Source: Lepturacanthus savala
Lineage: Eukaryota > Chordata > Actinopteri > Scombriformes > Trichiuridae
Length of the DNA stretch: 64,000 nucleotides
NCBI GenBank assembly: GCA_030544235.1
Contig: CM060474.1
Span: forward strand, 434,001-498,000
Reading direction: 5' to 3'
The translations under genes and the position numbers were made by a program. A model generated the notes under the pieces. The model made no database searches and had not been told where the DNA came from. It saw only the letters and a list, made by a program, of their open reading frames with translations. Positions 1-13,900 of the stretch are shown here, in pieces. Within the stretch, counting starts at the first letter, position 1. Each line of letters starts with the position of its first letter.

Positions 1-3000
1 AGGTGAATTTCTGATCCAAAACTATACCATTTCATATAAAGTAAAAGGTAAATAAGTTTTTCTATAAAAATATTGTACTGATTTAGGCCTATATAGCTTT
101 TTGTCTTTTTGGGCTCTTCAGACCGAGAGAATGCATATGGAGCAATAAAAACTTTAAAACACAAACCACATGAAAACAATAGCTTTTCCAGGTGAATTTC
201 TGATCCAAAACTATACCATTTCACATAAAATAAAAGGTAAATAAGTTTTTTTGTAAAAATATTGTACTGATTTAGGCCTATATAGCTTTTTGTCTTTTTG
301 GGCTCTTCAGACCGAGAGAATGCATATGGAGCAATAAAAACTTTAAAACACAAAAAACATGAAAACAATAGCTTTTACAGGTGAATTTCTGATCCAAAAC
401 TATACCATTTTACATATAGTAAAAGGTAAATAAGATTTTCTATAAAAATATTGTTCTGATTTAGGCTTACATAGCTTTTTGTCTTTTTGTTCTCTTCCGA
501 CCGAGAGAATGCATATGGAGCAATAAAAACTTTAAAACACAAACCACATGAAAACAATAGCTTTTCCAGGTGAATTTCTGATCCAAAACTATACCATTTT
601 ACATATAGTAAAAGGTAAATAAGATTTTCTGTAAAAATATTGTACTGATTTAGGCCTACATAGCTTTTGGTCTTTTTGTGCTCTTCCAACCGAGAGAATG
701 CATATGGAGCAATAAAAACTTTAAAACACAAACCACATGAAAACAATAGCTTTTCCAGGTGAATTTCTGATCCAAAACTATACCATTTCACATAAAATAA
801 AAGGTAAATAAGTTTTTCTATAAAAATATTGTACTGATTTAGGCCTATATAGCTTTTTGTCTTTTTGGGCTCTTCAGACCGAGAGAATGCATATGGAGCA
901 ATAAAAACTTTAAAACACAAACCACATGAAAACAATAGCTTTTCCAGGTGAATTTCTGATCCAAAACTATACCATTTCACATAAAGTAAAAGGTAAATAA
1001 GTTTTTCTATAAAAAAATTGTACTGATTTAGGCCTATATAGCTTTTTGTCTTTTTGGGCTCTTCAGACCGAGAGAATGCATATGGAGCAATAAAAACTTT
1101 AAAACACAAACCACATGAAAACAATAGCTTTTCCAGGTGAATTTCTGATCCAAAACTATACCATTTCACATAAAGTAAAAGGTAAATATGTTTTTCTATG
1201 AAAATATTGTACTGATTTAGGCCTATATAGCTTTTTGTCTTTTTGGGCTCTTCAGACCGAGAGAATGCATATGGAGCAATAAAAACTTTAAAACACAAAC
1301 CACATGAAAACAATAGCTTTTCCAGGTGAATTTCTGATCCAAAACTATACCATTTTACATATAGTAAAAGGTAAATAAGATTTTCTGTAAAAATATTGTA
1401 CTGATTTAGGCCTACATTGCTTTTGGTCTATTTGTGCTCTTCCGACCGAGAGAATGCATATGGAGCAATAAAAACTTTAAAACACAAACCACATGAAAAC
1501 AATAGCTTTTCCAGGTGAATTTCTGATCCAAAACTATACCATTTCACATAAAGTAAAAGGTAAATAAGTTTTTCTATAAAAATATTGTACTGATTTAGGC
1601 CTATATAGCTTTTTGTCTTTTTGGGCTCTTCAGACCGAGAGAATGCATATGGAGCAATAAAAACTTTAAAACACAAACCACATGAAAACAATAGCTTTTC
1701 CAGGTGAATTTCTGATCCAAAACTATACCATTTCACATAAAGTAAAAGGTAAATAAGTTTTTCTATAAAAATATTGTACTGATTTAGGCCTATATAGCTT
1801 TTTGTCTTTTTGGGCTCTTCAGACCGAGAGAATGCATATGGAGCAATAAAAACTTTAAAACACAAACCACATGAAAACAATAGCTTTTCCAGGTGAATTT
1901 CTGATCCAAAACTATACCATTTCACATAAAGTAAAAGGTAAATATGTTTTTCTATGAAAATATTGTACTGATTTAGGCCTATATAGCTTTTTGTCTTTTT
2001 GGGCTCTTCAGACCGAGAGAATGCATATGGAGCAATAAAAACTTTAAAACACAAACCACATGAAAACAATAGCTTTTCCAGGTGAATTTCTGATCCAAAA
2101 CTATACCATTTTACATATAGTAAAAGGTAAATAAGATTTTCTGTAAAAATATTGTACTGATTAGGCCTACATAGCTTTTGGTCTATTTGTGCTCTTCCGA
2201 CCGAGAGAATGCATATGGAGCAATAAAAACTTCAAAACACAAACCACATGAAAACAATAGCTTTTCCAGGTGAATTTCTGATCCAAAACTATACCATTTC
2301 ACATAAAGTAAAAGGTAAATAAGTTTTTCTATAAAAATATTGTACTGATTTAGGCCTATATAGCTTTTTGTCTTTTTGGGCTCTTCAGACCGAGAGAATG
2401 CATATGGAGCAATAAAAACTTTAAAACACAAACCACATGAAAACAATAGCTTTTCCAGGTGAATTTCTGATCCAAAACTATACCATTTTACATATAGTAA
2501 AAGGTAAATAAGATTTTCTGTAAAAATATTGTACTGATTTAGGCCTACATAGCTTTTGGTCTATTTGTGCTCTTCCGACCGAGAGAATGCATATGGAGCA
2601 ATAAAAACTTTAAAACACAAACCACATGAAAACAATAGCTTTTCCAGGTGAATTTCTGATCCAAAACTATACCATTTCACATAAAGTAAAAGGTAAATAT
2701 GTTTTTCTATGAAAATATTGTACTGATTTAGGCCTATATAGCTTTTTGTCTTTTTGGGCTCTTCAGACCGAGAGAATGCATATGGAGCAATAAAAACTTT
2801 AAAACACAAACCACATGAAAACAATAGCTTTTCCAGGTGAATTTCTGATCCAAAACTATACCATTTCACATAAAGTAAAAGGTAAATATGTTTTTCTATG
2901 AAAATATTGTACTGATTTAGGCCTATATAGCTTTTTGTCTTTTTGGGCTCTTCAGACCGAGAGAATGCATATGGAGCAATAAAAACTTTAAAACACAAAC

Positions 3001-4952
3001 CACATGAAAACAATAGCTTTTCCAGGTGAATTTCTGATCCAAAACTATACCATTTTACATATAGTAAAAGGTAAATAAGATTTTCTGTAAAAATATTGTA
3101 CTGATTAGGCCTACATAGCTTTTGGTCTATTTGTGCTCTTCCGACCGAGAGAATGCATATGGAGCAATAAAAACTTTAAAACACAAACCACATGAAAACA
3201 ATAGCTTTTCCAGGTGAATTTCTGATCCAAAACTATACCATTTCACATAAAGTAAAAGGTAAATAAGTTTTTCTATAAAAATATTGTACTGATTTAGGCC
3301 TATATAGCTTTTTGTCTTTTTGGGCTCTTCAGACCGAGAGAATGCATATGGAGCAATAAAAACTTTAAAACACAAACCACATGAAAACAATAGCTTTTCC
3401 AGGTGAATTTCTGATCCAAAACTATACCATTTTACATATAGTAAAAGGTAAATAAGATTTTCTGTAAAAATATTGTACTGATTTAGGCCTACATAGCTTT
3501 TGGTCTTTTTGTGCTCTTCCGACCGAGAGAATGCATATGGAGCAATAAAAACTTTAAAACACAAACCACATGAAAACAATAGCTTTTCCAGGTGAATTTC
3601 TGATCCAAAACTATACCATTTTACATATAGTAAAAGGTAAATAAGATTTTCTGTAAAAATATTGTACTGATTAGGCCTACATAGCTTTTGGTCTATTTGT
3701 GCTCTTCCGACCGAGAGAATGCATATGGAGCAATAAAAACTTCAAAACACAAACCACATGAAAACAATAGCTTTTCCAGGTGAATTTCTGATCCAAAACT
3801 ATACCATTTCACATAAAGTAAAAGGTAAATAAGTTTTTCTATAAAAATATTGTACTGATTTAGGCCTATATAGCTTTTTGTCTTTTTGGGCTCTTCAGAC
3901 CAAGAGAATACATATGGAGCAATAAAAACTTCAAAACACAAACCACATGAAAACAATAGCTTTTCCAGGTGAATTTCTGATCCAAAACTATACCATTTCA
4001 CATAAAGTAAAAGGTAAATAAGTTTTTCTATAAAAATATTGTACTGATTTAGGCCTATATAGCTTTTTGTCTTTTTGGGCTCTTCAGACCAAGAGAATAC
4101 ATATGGAGCAATAAAAACTTTAAAACACAAACCACATGAAAACAATAGCTTTTCCAGGTGAATTTCTGATCCAAAACTATACCATTTCACATAAAGTAAA
4201 AGGTAAATAAGTTTTTCTATGAAAATATTGTACTGATTTAGGCCTATATAGCTTTTTGTCTTTTTGGGCTCTTCAGACCGAGAGAATGCATATGGAGCAA
4301 TAAAAACTTTAAAACACAAACCACATAAAAACAATAGCTTTTCCAGGTGAATTTCTGATCCAAAACTATACCATTTCACATAAAGTTAAAGGTAAATAAG
4401 ATTTTCTATAAAAATATTGTTCTGATTTAGGCTTACATAGCTTTTTGTCTTTTTGTGCTCTTCAGACCGAGAGAATGCATATGGAGCAATAAAAACTTTA
4501 AAACACAAACCACATGAAAACAATAGCTTTTCCAGGTGAATTTCTGATCCAAAACTATACCATTTCACATAAAGTAAAAGGTAAATGAGATTTTCTATAA
4601 AAATATTGTTCTGATTTAGGCTTACATAGCTTTTTGTCTTTTTGTTCTCTTCAGACCGAGAGAATGCATATGGAGCAATAAAAACTTTAAAACACAAACC
4701 ACATGAAAACAATAGCTTTTCCAGGTGAATTTCTGATCCAAAACTATACCATTTTACATATAGTAAAAGGTAAATAAGATTTTCTGTAAAAATATTGTAC
4801 TGATTTAGGCCTACATAGCTTTTGGTCTATTTGTGCTCTTCCGACCGAGAGAATGCATATGGAGCAATAAAAACTTTAAAACACAAACCACATGAAAACA
4901 ATAGCTTTTCCAGGTGAATTTCTGATCCAAAACTATACCATTTTACATATAG
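1..4952 (-). repeat. 189-bp tandem satellite, minus-oriented block
   Basis: About 26 head-to-tail copies of an AT-rich 189-bp unit, seen by the recurring landmark GAATTTCTGATCC. Units are very similar, with shared variant classes (for example CTTCAGACC versus CTTCCGACC and TTTCACATAAAG versus TTTTACATATAG) recurring along the block. Three units share a 1-base loss in CTGATTAGGCC (near 2160, 3104 and 3670), spaced 944 and 566 bases, i.e. 5x189-1 and 3x189-1, so blocks of several units have been copied. On the minus strand one frame is open through whole units because 189 is 3x63, but there is normally no in-frame ATG. Known: satellites near nucleosome length are common at centromeric or pericentromeric fish DNA. 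Inferred: non-coding satellite of unknown chromosomal position. Confidence 0.97.
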
Positions 4953-4977
4953 AAAAGAAAATCTTATTTACCTTTTA
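4953..4977. other. Satellite inversion junction
   Basis: The minus-oriented array stops inside a unit after ...TTTTACATATAG at 4952, and the plus-oriented array starts with the complementary CTATATGTAAAA at 4978. The 25-base AT-rich segment between them is itself a piece of the unit read in plus orientation, so the two arrays form a very large imperfect palindrome with a short loop. The break lies in the same unit segment on both sides, as expected for foldback or inverted-strand recombination between two units. Confidence 0.9.
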
Positions 4978-7900
4978 CTATATGTAAAATGGTATAGTTT
5001 TGGATCAGAAATTCACCTGGAAAAGCTATTGTTTTCATGTGGTTTGTGTTTTAAAGTTTTTATTGCTCCATATGCATTCTCTCGGTCTGAAGAGCCCAAA
5101 AAGACAAAAAGCTATATAGGCCTAAATCAGTACAATATTTTTATAGAAAAACTTATTTACCTTTTACTTTATGTGAAATGGTATAGTTTTGGATCAGAAA
5201 TTCACCTGGAAAAGCTATTGTTTTCATGTGGTTTGTGTTTTAAAGTTTTTATTGCTCCAAATGCATTCTCTCGGTCTGAAGAGCCCAAAAAGACAAAAAG
5301 CTATATAGGCCTAAATCAGTACAATATTTTTATAGAAAAACTTATTTACCTTTTACTTTATGTGAAATGGTATAGTTTTGGATCAGAAATTCACCTGGAA
5401 AAGCTATTGTTTTCATGTGGTTTGTGTTTTAAAGTTTTTATTGCTCCATATGCATTCTCTCGGTCTGAAGAGCCCAAAAAGACAAAAAGCTATATAGGCC
5501 TAAATCAGTACAATATTTTTATAGAAAAACTTATTTACCTTTTACTTTATGTGAAATGGTATAGTTTTGGATCAGAAATTCACCTGGAAAAGCTATTGTT
5601 TTCATGTGGTTTGTGTTTTAAAGTTTTTATTGCTCCATATGCATTCTCTCGGTCTGAAGAGCACAAAAAGACAAAAAGCTATATAAGCCTAAATCAGAAC
5701 AATATTTTTATAGAAAATCTTATTTACCTTTAACTTTATGTGAAATGGTACAGTTTTGGATCAGAAATTCACCTGGAAAAGCTATTGTTTTCATGTGGTT
5801 TGTGTTTTAAAGTTTTTATTGCTCCATATGCATTCTCTCGGTCTGAAGAGCCCAAAAAGACAAAAAGCTATATAGGCCTAAATCAGTACAATATTTTTAC
5901 AGAAAATCTTATTTACCTTTTACTATTTGTAAAATGGTATAGTTTTGGATCAGAAATTCACCTGGAAAAGCTATTGTTTTCATGTGGTTTGTGTTTTAAA
6001 GTTTTTATTGCTCCATATGCATTCTCTCGGTCTGAAGAGCCCAAAAAGACAAAAAGCTATATAGGCCTAAATCAGTACAATATTTTCATAGAAAAACTTA
6101 TTTACCTTTTACTTTATGTGAAATGGTATAGTTTTGGATCAGAAATTCAATTGGAAAAGCTATTGTTTTCATGTGGTTTGTGTTTTAAAGTTTTTATTGC
6201 TCCATATGCATTCTCTCGGTCTGAAGAGCCCAAAAAGACAAAAAGCTATGTAGGCCTAAATCAGTACAATATTTTTACAGAAAATCTTATTTACCTTTTA
6301 CTTTATGTGAAATTGTATAGTTTTGGATCAGAAATTCACCTGGAAAAGCTATTGTTTTCATGTGGTTTGTGTTTTAAAGTTTTTATTGCTCCATATGCAT
6401 TCTCTCGGTCTGAAGAGCCCAAAAAGACAAAAAGCTATATAGGCCTAAATCAGTACAATATTTTTATAGAAAAACTTATTTACCTTTTACTTTATGTGAA
6501 ATGGTGTAGTTTTGGATCAGAAATTCACCTGGAAAAGCTATTGTTTTCATGTGGTTTGTGTTTTAAAGTTTTTTATTGCTCCATATGCATTCTCTCGGTC
6601 GGAAGAGCACAAAAAGACCAAAAGCTATGTAGGCCTAAATCAGTACAATATTTTTACAGAAAATCTTATTTACCTTTTACTATATGTAAAATGGTATAGT
6701 TTTGGATCAGAAATTCACCTGGAAAAGCTATTGTTTTCATGTGGTTTGTGTTTTAAAGTTTTTATTGCTCCATATGCATTCTCTCGGTCTGAAGAGCCCA
6801 AAAAGACAAAAAGCTATATAGGCCTAAATCAGTACAATATTTTCATAGAAAAACTTATTTACCTTTTACTTTATTTGAAATGGTATAGTTTTGGATCAGA
6901 AATTCACCTGGAAAAGCTATTGTTTTCATGTGGTTTGTGTTTTAAAGTTTTTATTGCTCCATATGCATTCTCTCGGTCTGAAGAGCCCAAAAAGACAAAA
7001 AGCTATATAGGCCTAAATCAGTACAATATTTTTATAGAAAAACTTATTTACCTTTTACTTTATGTGAAATGGTGTAGTTTTGGATCAGAAATTCACCTGG
7101 AAAAGCTATTGTTTTCATGTGGTTTGTGTTTTAAAGTTTTTATTGCTCCATATGCATTCTCTCGGTCTGAAGAGCCCAAAAAGACAAAAAGCTATGTAGG
7201 CCTAAATCAGTACAATATTTTTACAGAAAATCTTATTTACCTTTTACTTTATGTGAAATTGTATAGTTTTGGATCAGAAATTCACCTGGAAAAGCTATTG
7301 TTTTCATGTGGTTTGTGTTTTAAAGTTTTTATTGCTCCATATGCATTCTCTCGGTCTGAAGAGCCCAAAAAGACAAAAAGCTATATAGGCCTAAATCAGT
7401 ACAATATTTTTATAGAAAAACTTATTTACCTTTTACTTTATGTGAAATGGTGCAGTTTTGGATCAGAAATTCACCTGGAAAAGCTATTGTTTTCATGTGG
7501 TTTGTGTTTTAAAGTTTTTTATTGCTCCATATGCATTCTCTCGGTCGGAAGAGCACAAAAAGACCAAAAGCTATGTAGGCCTAAATCAGTACAATATTTT
7601 TACAGAAAATCTTATTTACCTTTTACTATATGTAAAATGGTATAGTTTTGGATCAGAAATTCACCTGGAAAAGCTATTGTTTTCATGTGGTTTGTGTTTT
7701 AAAGTTTTTATTGCTCCATATGCATTCTCTCGGTCTGAAGAGCCCAAAAAGACAAAAAGCTATATAGGCCTAAATCAGTACAATATTTTCATAGAAAAAC
7801 TTATTTACCTTTTACTTTATGTGAAATGGTATAGTTTTGGATCAGAAATTCACCTGGAAAAGCTATTGTTTTCATGTGGTTTGTGTTTTAAAGTTTTTAT

Positions 7901-10900
7901 TGCTCCATATGCATTCTCTCGGTCTGAAGAGCCCAAAAAGACAAAAAGCTATATAGGCCTAAATCAGTACAATATTTTTATAGAAAAACTTATTTACCTT
8001 TTACTTTATGTGAAATGGTGTAGTTTTGGATCAGAAATTCACCTGGAAAAGCTATTGTTTTCATGTGGTTTGTGTTTTAAAGTTTTTTATTGCTCCATAT
8101 GCATTCTCTCGGTCGGAAGAGCACAAAAAGACCAAAAGCTATGTAGGCCTAAATCAGTACAATATTTTTACAGAAAATCTTATTTACCTTTTACTATATG
8201 TAAAATGGTATAGTTTTGGATCAGAAATTCACCTGGAAAAGCTATTGTTTTCATGTGGTTTGTGTTTTAAAGTTTTTATTGCTCCATATGCATTCTCTCG
8301 GTCTGAAGAGCCCAAAAAGACAAAAAGCTATATAGGCCTAAATCAGTACAATATTTTCATAGAAAAACTTATTTACCTTTTACTTTATGTGAAATGGTAT
8401 AGTTTTGGATCAGAAATTCACCTGGAAAAGCTATTGTTTTCATGTGGTTTGTGTTTTAAAGTTTTTATTGCTCCATATGCATTCTCTCGGTCTGAAGAGC
8501 CCAAAAAGACAAAAAGCTATATAGGCCTAAATCAGTACAATATTTTTATAGAAATACTTATTTACCTTTTACTTTATGTGAAATGGTGTAGTTTTGGATC
8601 AGAAATTCACCTGGAAAAGCTATTGTTTTCATGTGGTTTGTGTTTTAAAGTTTTTATTGCTCCATATGCATTCTCTCGGTCTGAAGAGCCCAAAAAGACA
8701 AAAAGCTATATAGGCCTAAATCAGTACAATATTTTTATAGAAAAACTTATTTACCTTTTACTTTATGTGAAATGGTGTAGTTTTGGATCAGAAATTCACC
8801 TGGAAAAGCTATTGTTTTCATGTGGTTTGTGTTTTAAAGTTTTTTATTGCTCCATATGCATTCTCTCGGTCGGAAGAGCACAAAAAGACCAAAAGCTATG
8901 TAGGCCTAAATCAGTACAATATTTTTACAGAAAATCTTATTTACCTTTTACTATATGTAAAATGGTATAGTTTTGGATCAGAAATTCACCTGGAAAAGCT
9001 ATTGTTTTCATGTGGTTTGTGTTTTAAAGTTTTTATTGCTCCATATGCATTCTCTCGGTCTGAAGAGCCCAAAAAGACAAAAAGCTATATAGGCCTAAAT
9101 CAGTACAATATTTTCATAGAAAAACTTATTTACCTTTTACTTTATGTGAAATGGTATAGTTTTGGATCAGAAATTCACCTGGAAAAGCTATTATTTTCAT
9201 GTGGTTTGTGTTTTAAAGTTTTTATTGCTCCATATGCATTCTCTCGGTCTGAAGAGCCCAAAAAGACAAAAAGCTATATAGGCCTAAATCAGTACAATAT
9301 TTTTATAGAAAAACTTATTTACCTTTTACTTTATGTGAAATGGTGTAGTTTTGGATCAGAAATTCACCTGGAAAAGCTATTGTTTTCATGTGGTTTGTGT
9401 TTTAAAGTTTTTATTGCTCCATATGCATTCTCTCGGTCTGAAGAGCCCAAAAAGACAAAAAGCTATATAGGCCTAAATCAGTACAATATTTTTATAGAAA
9501 AACTTATTTACCTTTTACTTTATGTGAAATGGTGTAGTTTTGGATGAGAAATTCACCTGGAAAAGCTATTGTTTTCATGTGGTTTGTGTTTTAAAGTTTT
9601 TATTGCTCCATATGCATTCTCTCGGTCTGAAGAGCCCAAAAAGACAAAAAGCTATATAGGCCTAAATCAGTACAATATTTTCATAGAAAAACTTATTTAC
9701 CTTTTACTTTATGTGAAATGGTATAGTTTTGGATCAGAAATTCACCTGGAAAAGCTATTGTTTTCATGTGGTTTGTGTTTTAAAGTTTTTATTGCTCCAT
9801 ATGCATTCTCTCGGTCTGAAGAGCACAAAAAGACAAAAAGCTATATAAGCCTAAGTCAGAACAATATTTTTATAGAAAATCTTATTTACCTTTAACTTTA
9901 TGTGAAATGGTACAGTTTTGGATCAGAAATTCACCTGGAAAAGCTATTGTTTTCATGTGGTTTGTGTTTTAAAGTTTTTATTGCTCCATATGCATTCTCT
10001 CGGTTGGAAGAGCACAAAAAGACCAAAAGCTATGTAGGCCTAAATCAGTACAATATTTTTACAGAAAATCTTATTTACCTTTTACTATATGTAAAATGGT
10101 ATAGTTTTGGATCAGAAATTCACCTGGAAAAGCTATTGTTTTCATGTGGTTTGTGTTTTAAAGTTTTTATTGCTCCATATGCATTCTCTCGGTCTGAAGA
10201 GCCCAAAAAGACAAAAAGCTATGTAGGCCTAAATCAGTACAATATTTTTACAGAAAATCTTATTTACCTTTTACTATATGTAAAATGGTATAGTTTTGGA
10301 TCAGAAATTCACCTGGAAAAGCTATTGTTTTCATGTGGTTTGTGTTTTAAAGTTTTTATTGCTCCATATGCATTCTCTCGGTCTGAAGAGCCCAAAAAGA
10401 CAAAAAGCTATGTAGGCCTAAATCAGTACAATATTTTTACAGAAAATCTTATTTACCTTTTACTATATGTAAAATGGTATAGTTTTGGATCAGAAATTCA
10501 CCTGGAAAAGCTATTGTTTTCATGTGGTTTGTGTTTTAAAGTTTTTATTGCTCCATATGCATTCTCTCGGTCTGAAGAGCCCAAAAAGACAAAAAGCTAT
10601 ATAGGCCTAAATCAGTACAATATTTTCATAGAAAAACTTATTTACCTTTTACTTTATGTGAAATGGTATAGTTTTGGATCAGAAATTCACCTGGAAAAGC
10701 TATTGTTTTCATGTGGTTTGTGTTTTAAAGTTTTTATTGCTCCATATGCATTCTCTCGGTCTGAAGAGCCCAAAAAGACAAAAAGCTATATAGGCCTAAA
10801 TCAGTACAATATTTTTATAGAAAAACTTATTTACCTTTTACTTTATGTGAAATGGTGTAGTTTTGGATGAGAAATTCACCTGGAAAAGCTATTGTTTTCA

Positions 10901-13900
10901 TGTGGTTTGTGTTTTAAAGTTTTTATTGCTCCATATGCATTCTCTCGGTCTGAAGAGCCCAAAAAGACAAAAAGCTATATAGGCCTAAATCAGTACAATA
11001 TTTTTATAGAAAAACTTATTTACCTTTTACTTTATGTGAAATGGTGTAGTTTTGGATCAGAAATTCACCTGGAAAAGCTATTGTTTTCATGTGGTTTGTG
11101 TTTTAAAGTTTTTTATTGCTCCATATGCATTCTCTCGGTCGGAAGAGCACAAAAAGACCAAAAGCTATGTAGGCCTAAATCAGTACAATATTTTTACAGA
11201 AAATCTTATTTACCTTTTACTATATGTAAAATGGTATAGTTTTGGATCAGAAATTCACCTGGAAAAGCTATTGTTTTCATGTGGTTTGTGTTTTAAAGTT
11301 TTTATTGCTCCATATGCATTCTCTCGGTTGGAAGAGCACAAAAAGACCAAAAGCTATGTAGGCCTAAATCAGTACAATATTTTTACAGAAAATCTTATTT
11401 ACCTTTTACTATATGTAAAATGGTATAGTTTTGGATCAGAAATTCACCTGGAAAAGCTATTGTTTTCATGTGGTTTGTGTTTTAAAGTTTTTATTGCTCC
11501 ATATGCATTCTCTCGGTCTGAAGAGCCCAAAAAGACAAAAAGCTATGTAGGCCTAAATCAGTACAAGATTTTTACACAAAATCTTATTTACCTTTTACTT
11601 TATGTGAAATGGTATAGTTTTGGATCAGAAATTCACCTGGAAAAGCTATTGTTTTCATGTGGTTTGTGTTTTAAAGTTTTTATTGCTCCATATGCATTCT
11701 CTCGGTCTGAAGAGCCCAAAAAGACAAAAAGCTATATAGGCCTAAATCAGTACAATATTTTTATAGAAAAACTTATTTACCTTTTACTTTATGTGAAATG
11801 GTGTAGTTTTGGATCAGAAATTCACCTGGAAAAGCTATTGTTTTCATGTGGTTTGTGTTTTAAAGTTTTTATTGCTCCATATGCATTCTCTCGGTCTGAA
11901 GAGCCCAAAAAGACAAAAAGCTATATAGGCCTAAATCAGTACAATATTTTCATAGAAAAACTTATTTACCTTTTACTTTATGTGAAATGGTATAGTTTCG
12001 GATCAGAAATTCACCTGGAAAAGCTATTGTTTTCATGTGGTTTGTGTTTTAAAGTTTTTATTGCTCCATATGCATTCTCTCGGTCTGAAGAGCACAAAAA
12101 GACAAAAAGCTATATAAGCCTAAGTCAGAACAATATTTTTATAGAAAATCTTATTTACCTTTAACTTTATGTGAAATGGTACAGTTTTGGATCAGAAATT
12201 CACCTGGAAAAGCTATTGTTTTCATGTGGTTTGTGTTTTAAAGTTTTTATTGCTCCATATGCATTCTCTCGGTTGGAAGAGCACAAAAAGACCAAAAGCT
12301 ATGTAGGCCTAAATCAGTACAATATTTTTATAGAAAAACTTATTTACCTTTTACTTTATGTGAAATGGTATAGTTTTGGATCAGAAATTCACCTGGAAAA
12401 GCTATTGTTTTCATGTGGTTTGTGTTTTAAAGTTTTTATTGCTCCAAATGCATTCTCTCGGTCTGAAGAGCCCAAAAAGACAAAAAGCTATATAGGCCTA
12501 AATCAGTACAATATTTTTATAGAAAAACTTATTTACCTTTTACTTTATGTGAAATGGTATAGTTTTGGATCAGAAATTCACCTGGAAAAGCTATTGTTTT
12601 CATGTGGTTTGTGTTTTAAAGTTTTTATTGCTCCATATGCATTCTCTCGGTCTGAAGAGCCCAAAAAGACAAAAAGCTATATAGGCCTAAATCAGTACAA
12701 TATTTTTATAGAAAAACTTATTTACCTTTTACTTTATGTGAAATGGTATAGTTTTGGATCAGAAATTCACCTGGAAAAGCTATTGTTTTCATGTGGTTTG
12801 TGTTTTAAAGTTTTTATTGCTCCATATGCATTCTCTCGGTCTGAAGAGCCCAAAAAGACAAAAAGCTATATAGGCCTAAATCAGTACAATATTTTTATAG
12901 AAAAACTCATTTACCTTTTACTTTATGTGAAATGGTGTAGTTTTGGATCAGAAATTCACCTGGAAAAGCTATTGTTTTCATGTGGTTTGTGTTTTAAAGT
13001 TTTTTATTGCTCCATATGCATTCTCTCGGTCGGAAGAGCACAAAAAGACCAAAAGCTATGTAGGCCTAAATCAGTACAATATTTTTACAGAAAATCTTAT
13101 TTACCTTTTACTATATGTAAAATGGTATAGTTTTGGATCAGAAATTCACCTGGAAAAGCTATTGTTTTCATGTGGTTTGTGTTTTAAAGTTTTTATTGCT
13201 CCATATGCATTCTCTCGGTCTGAAGAGCCCAAAAAGACAAAAAGCTATATAGGCCTAAATCAGTACAATATTTTCATAGAAAAACTTATTTACCTTTTAC
13301 TTTATGTGAAATGGTATAGTTTTGGATCAGAAATTCACCTGGAAAAGCTATTGTTTTCATGTGGTTTGTGTTTTAAAGTTTTTATTGCTCCATATGCATT
13401 CTCTCGGTCTGAAGAGCCCAAAAAGACAAAAAGCTATATAGGCCTAAATCAGTACAATATTTTTATAGAAAAACTTATTTACCTTTTACTTTATGTGAAA
13501 TGGTGTAGTTTTGGATCAGAAATTCACCTGGAAAAGCTATTGTTTTCATGTGGTTTGTGTTTTAAAGTTTTTATTGCTCCATATGCATTCTCTCGGTCTG
13601 AAGAGCCCAAAAAGACAAAAAGCTATGTAGGCCTAAATCAGTACAATATTTTTACAGAAAATCTTATTTACCTTTTACTTTATGTGAAATTGTATAGTTT
13701 TGGATCAGAAATTCACCTGGAAAAGCTATTGTTTTCATGTGGTTTGTGTTTTAAAGTTTTTATTGCTCCATATGCATTCTCTCGGTCTGAAGAGCCCAAA
13801 AAGACAAAAAGCTATATAGGCCTAAATCAGTACAATATTTTTATAGAAAAACTTATTTACCTTTTACTTTATGTGAAATGGTATAGTTTTGGATCAGAAA

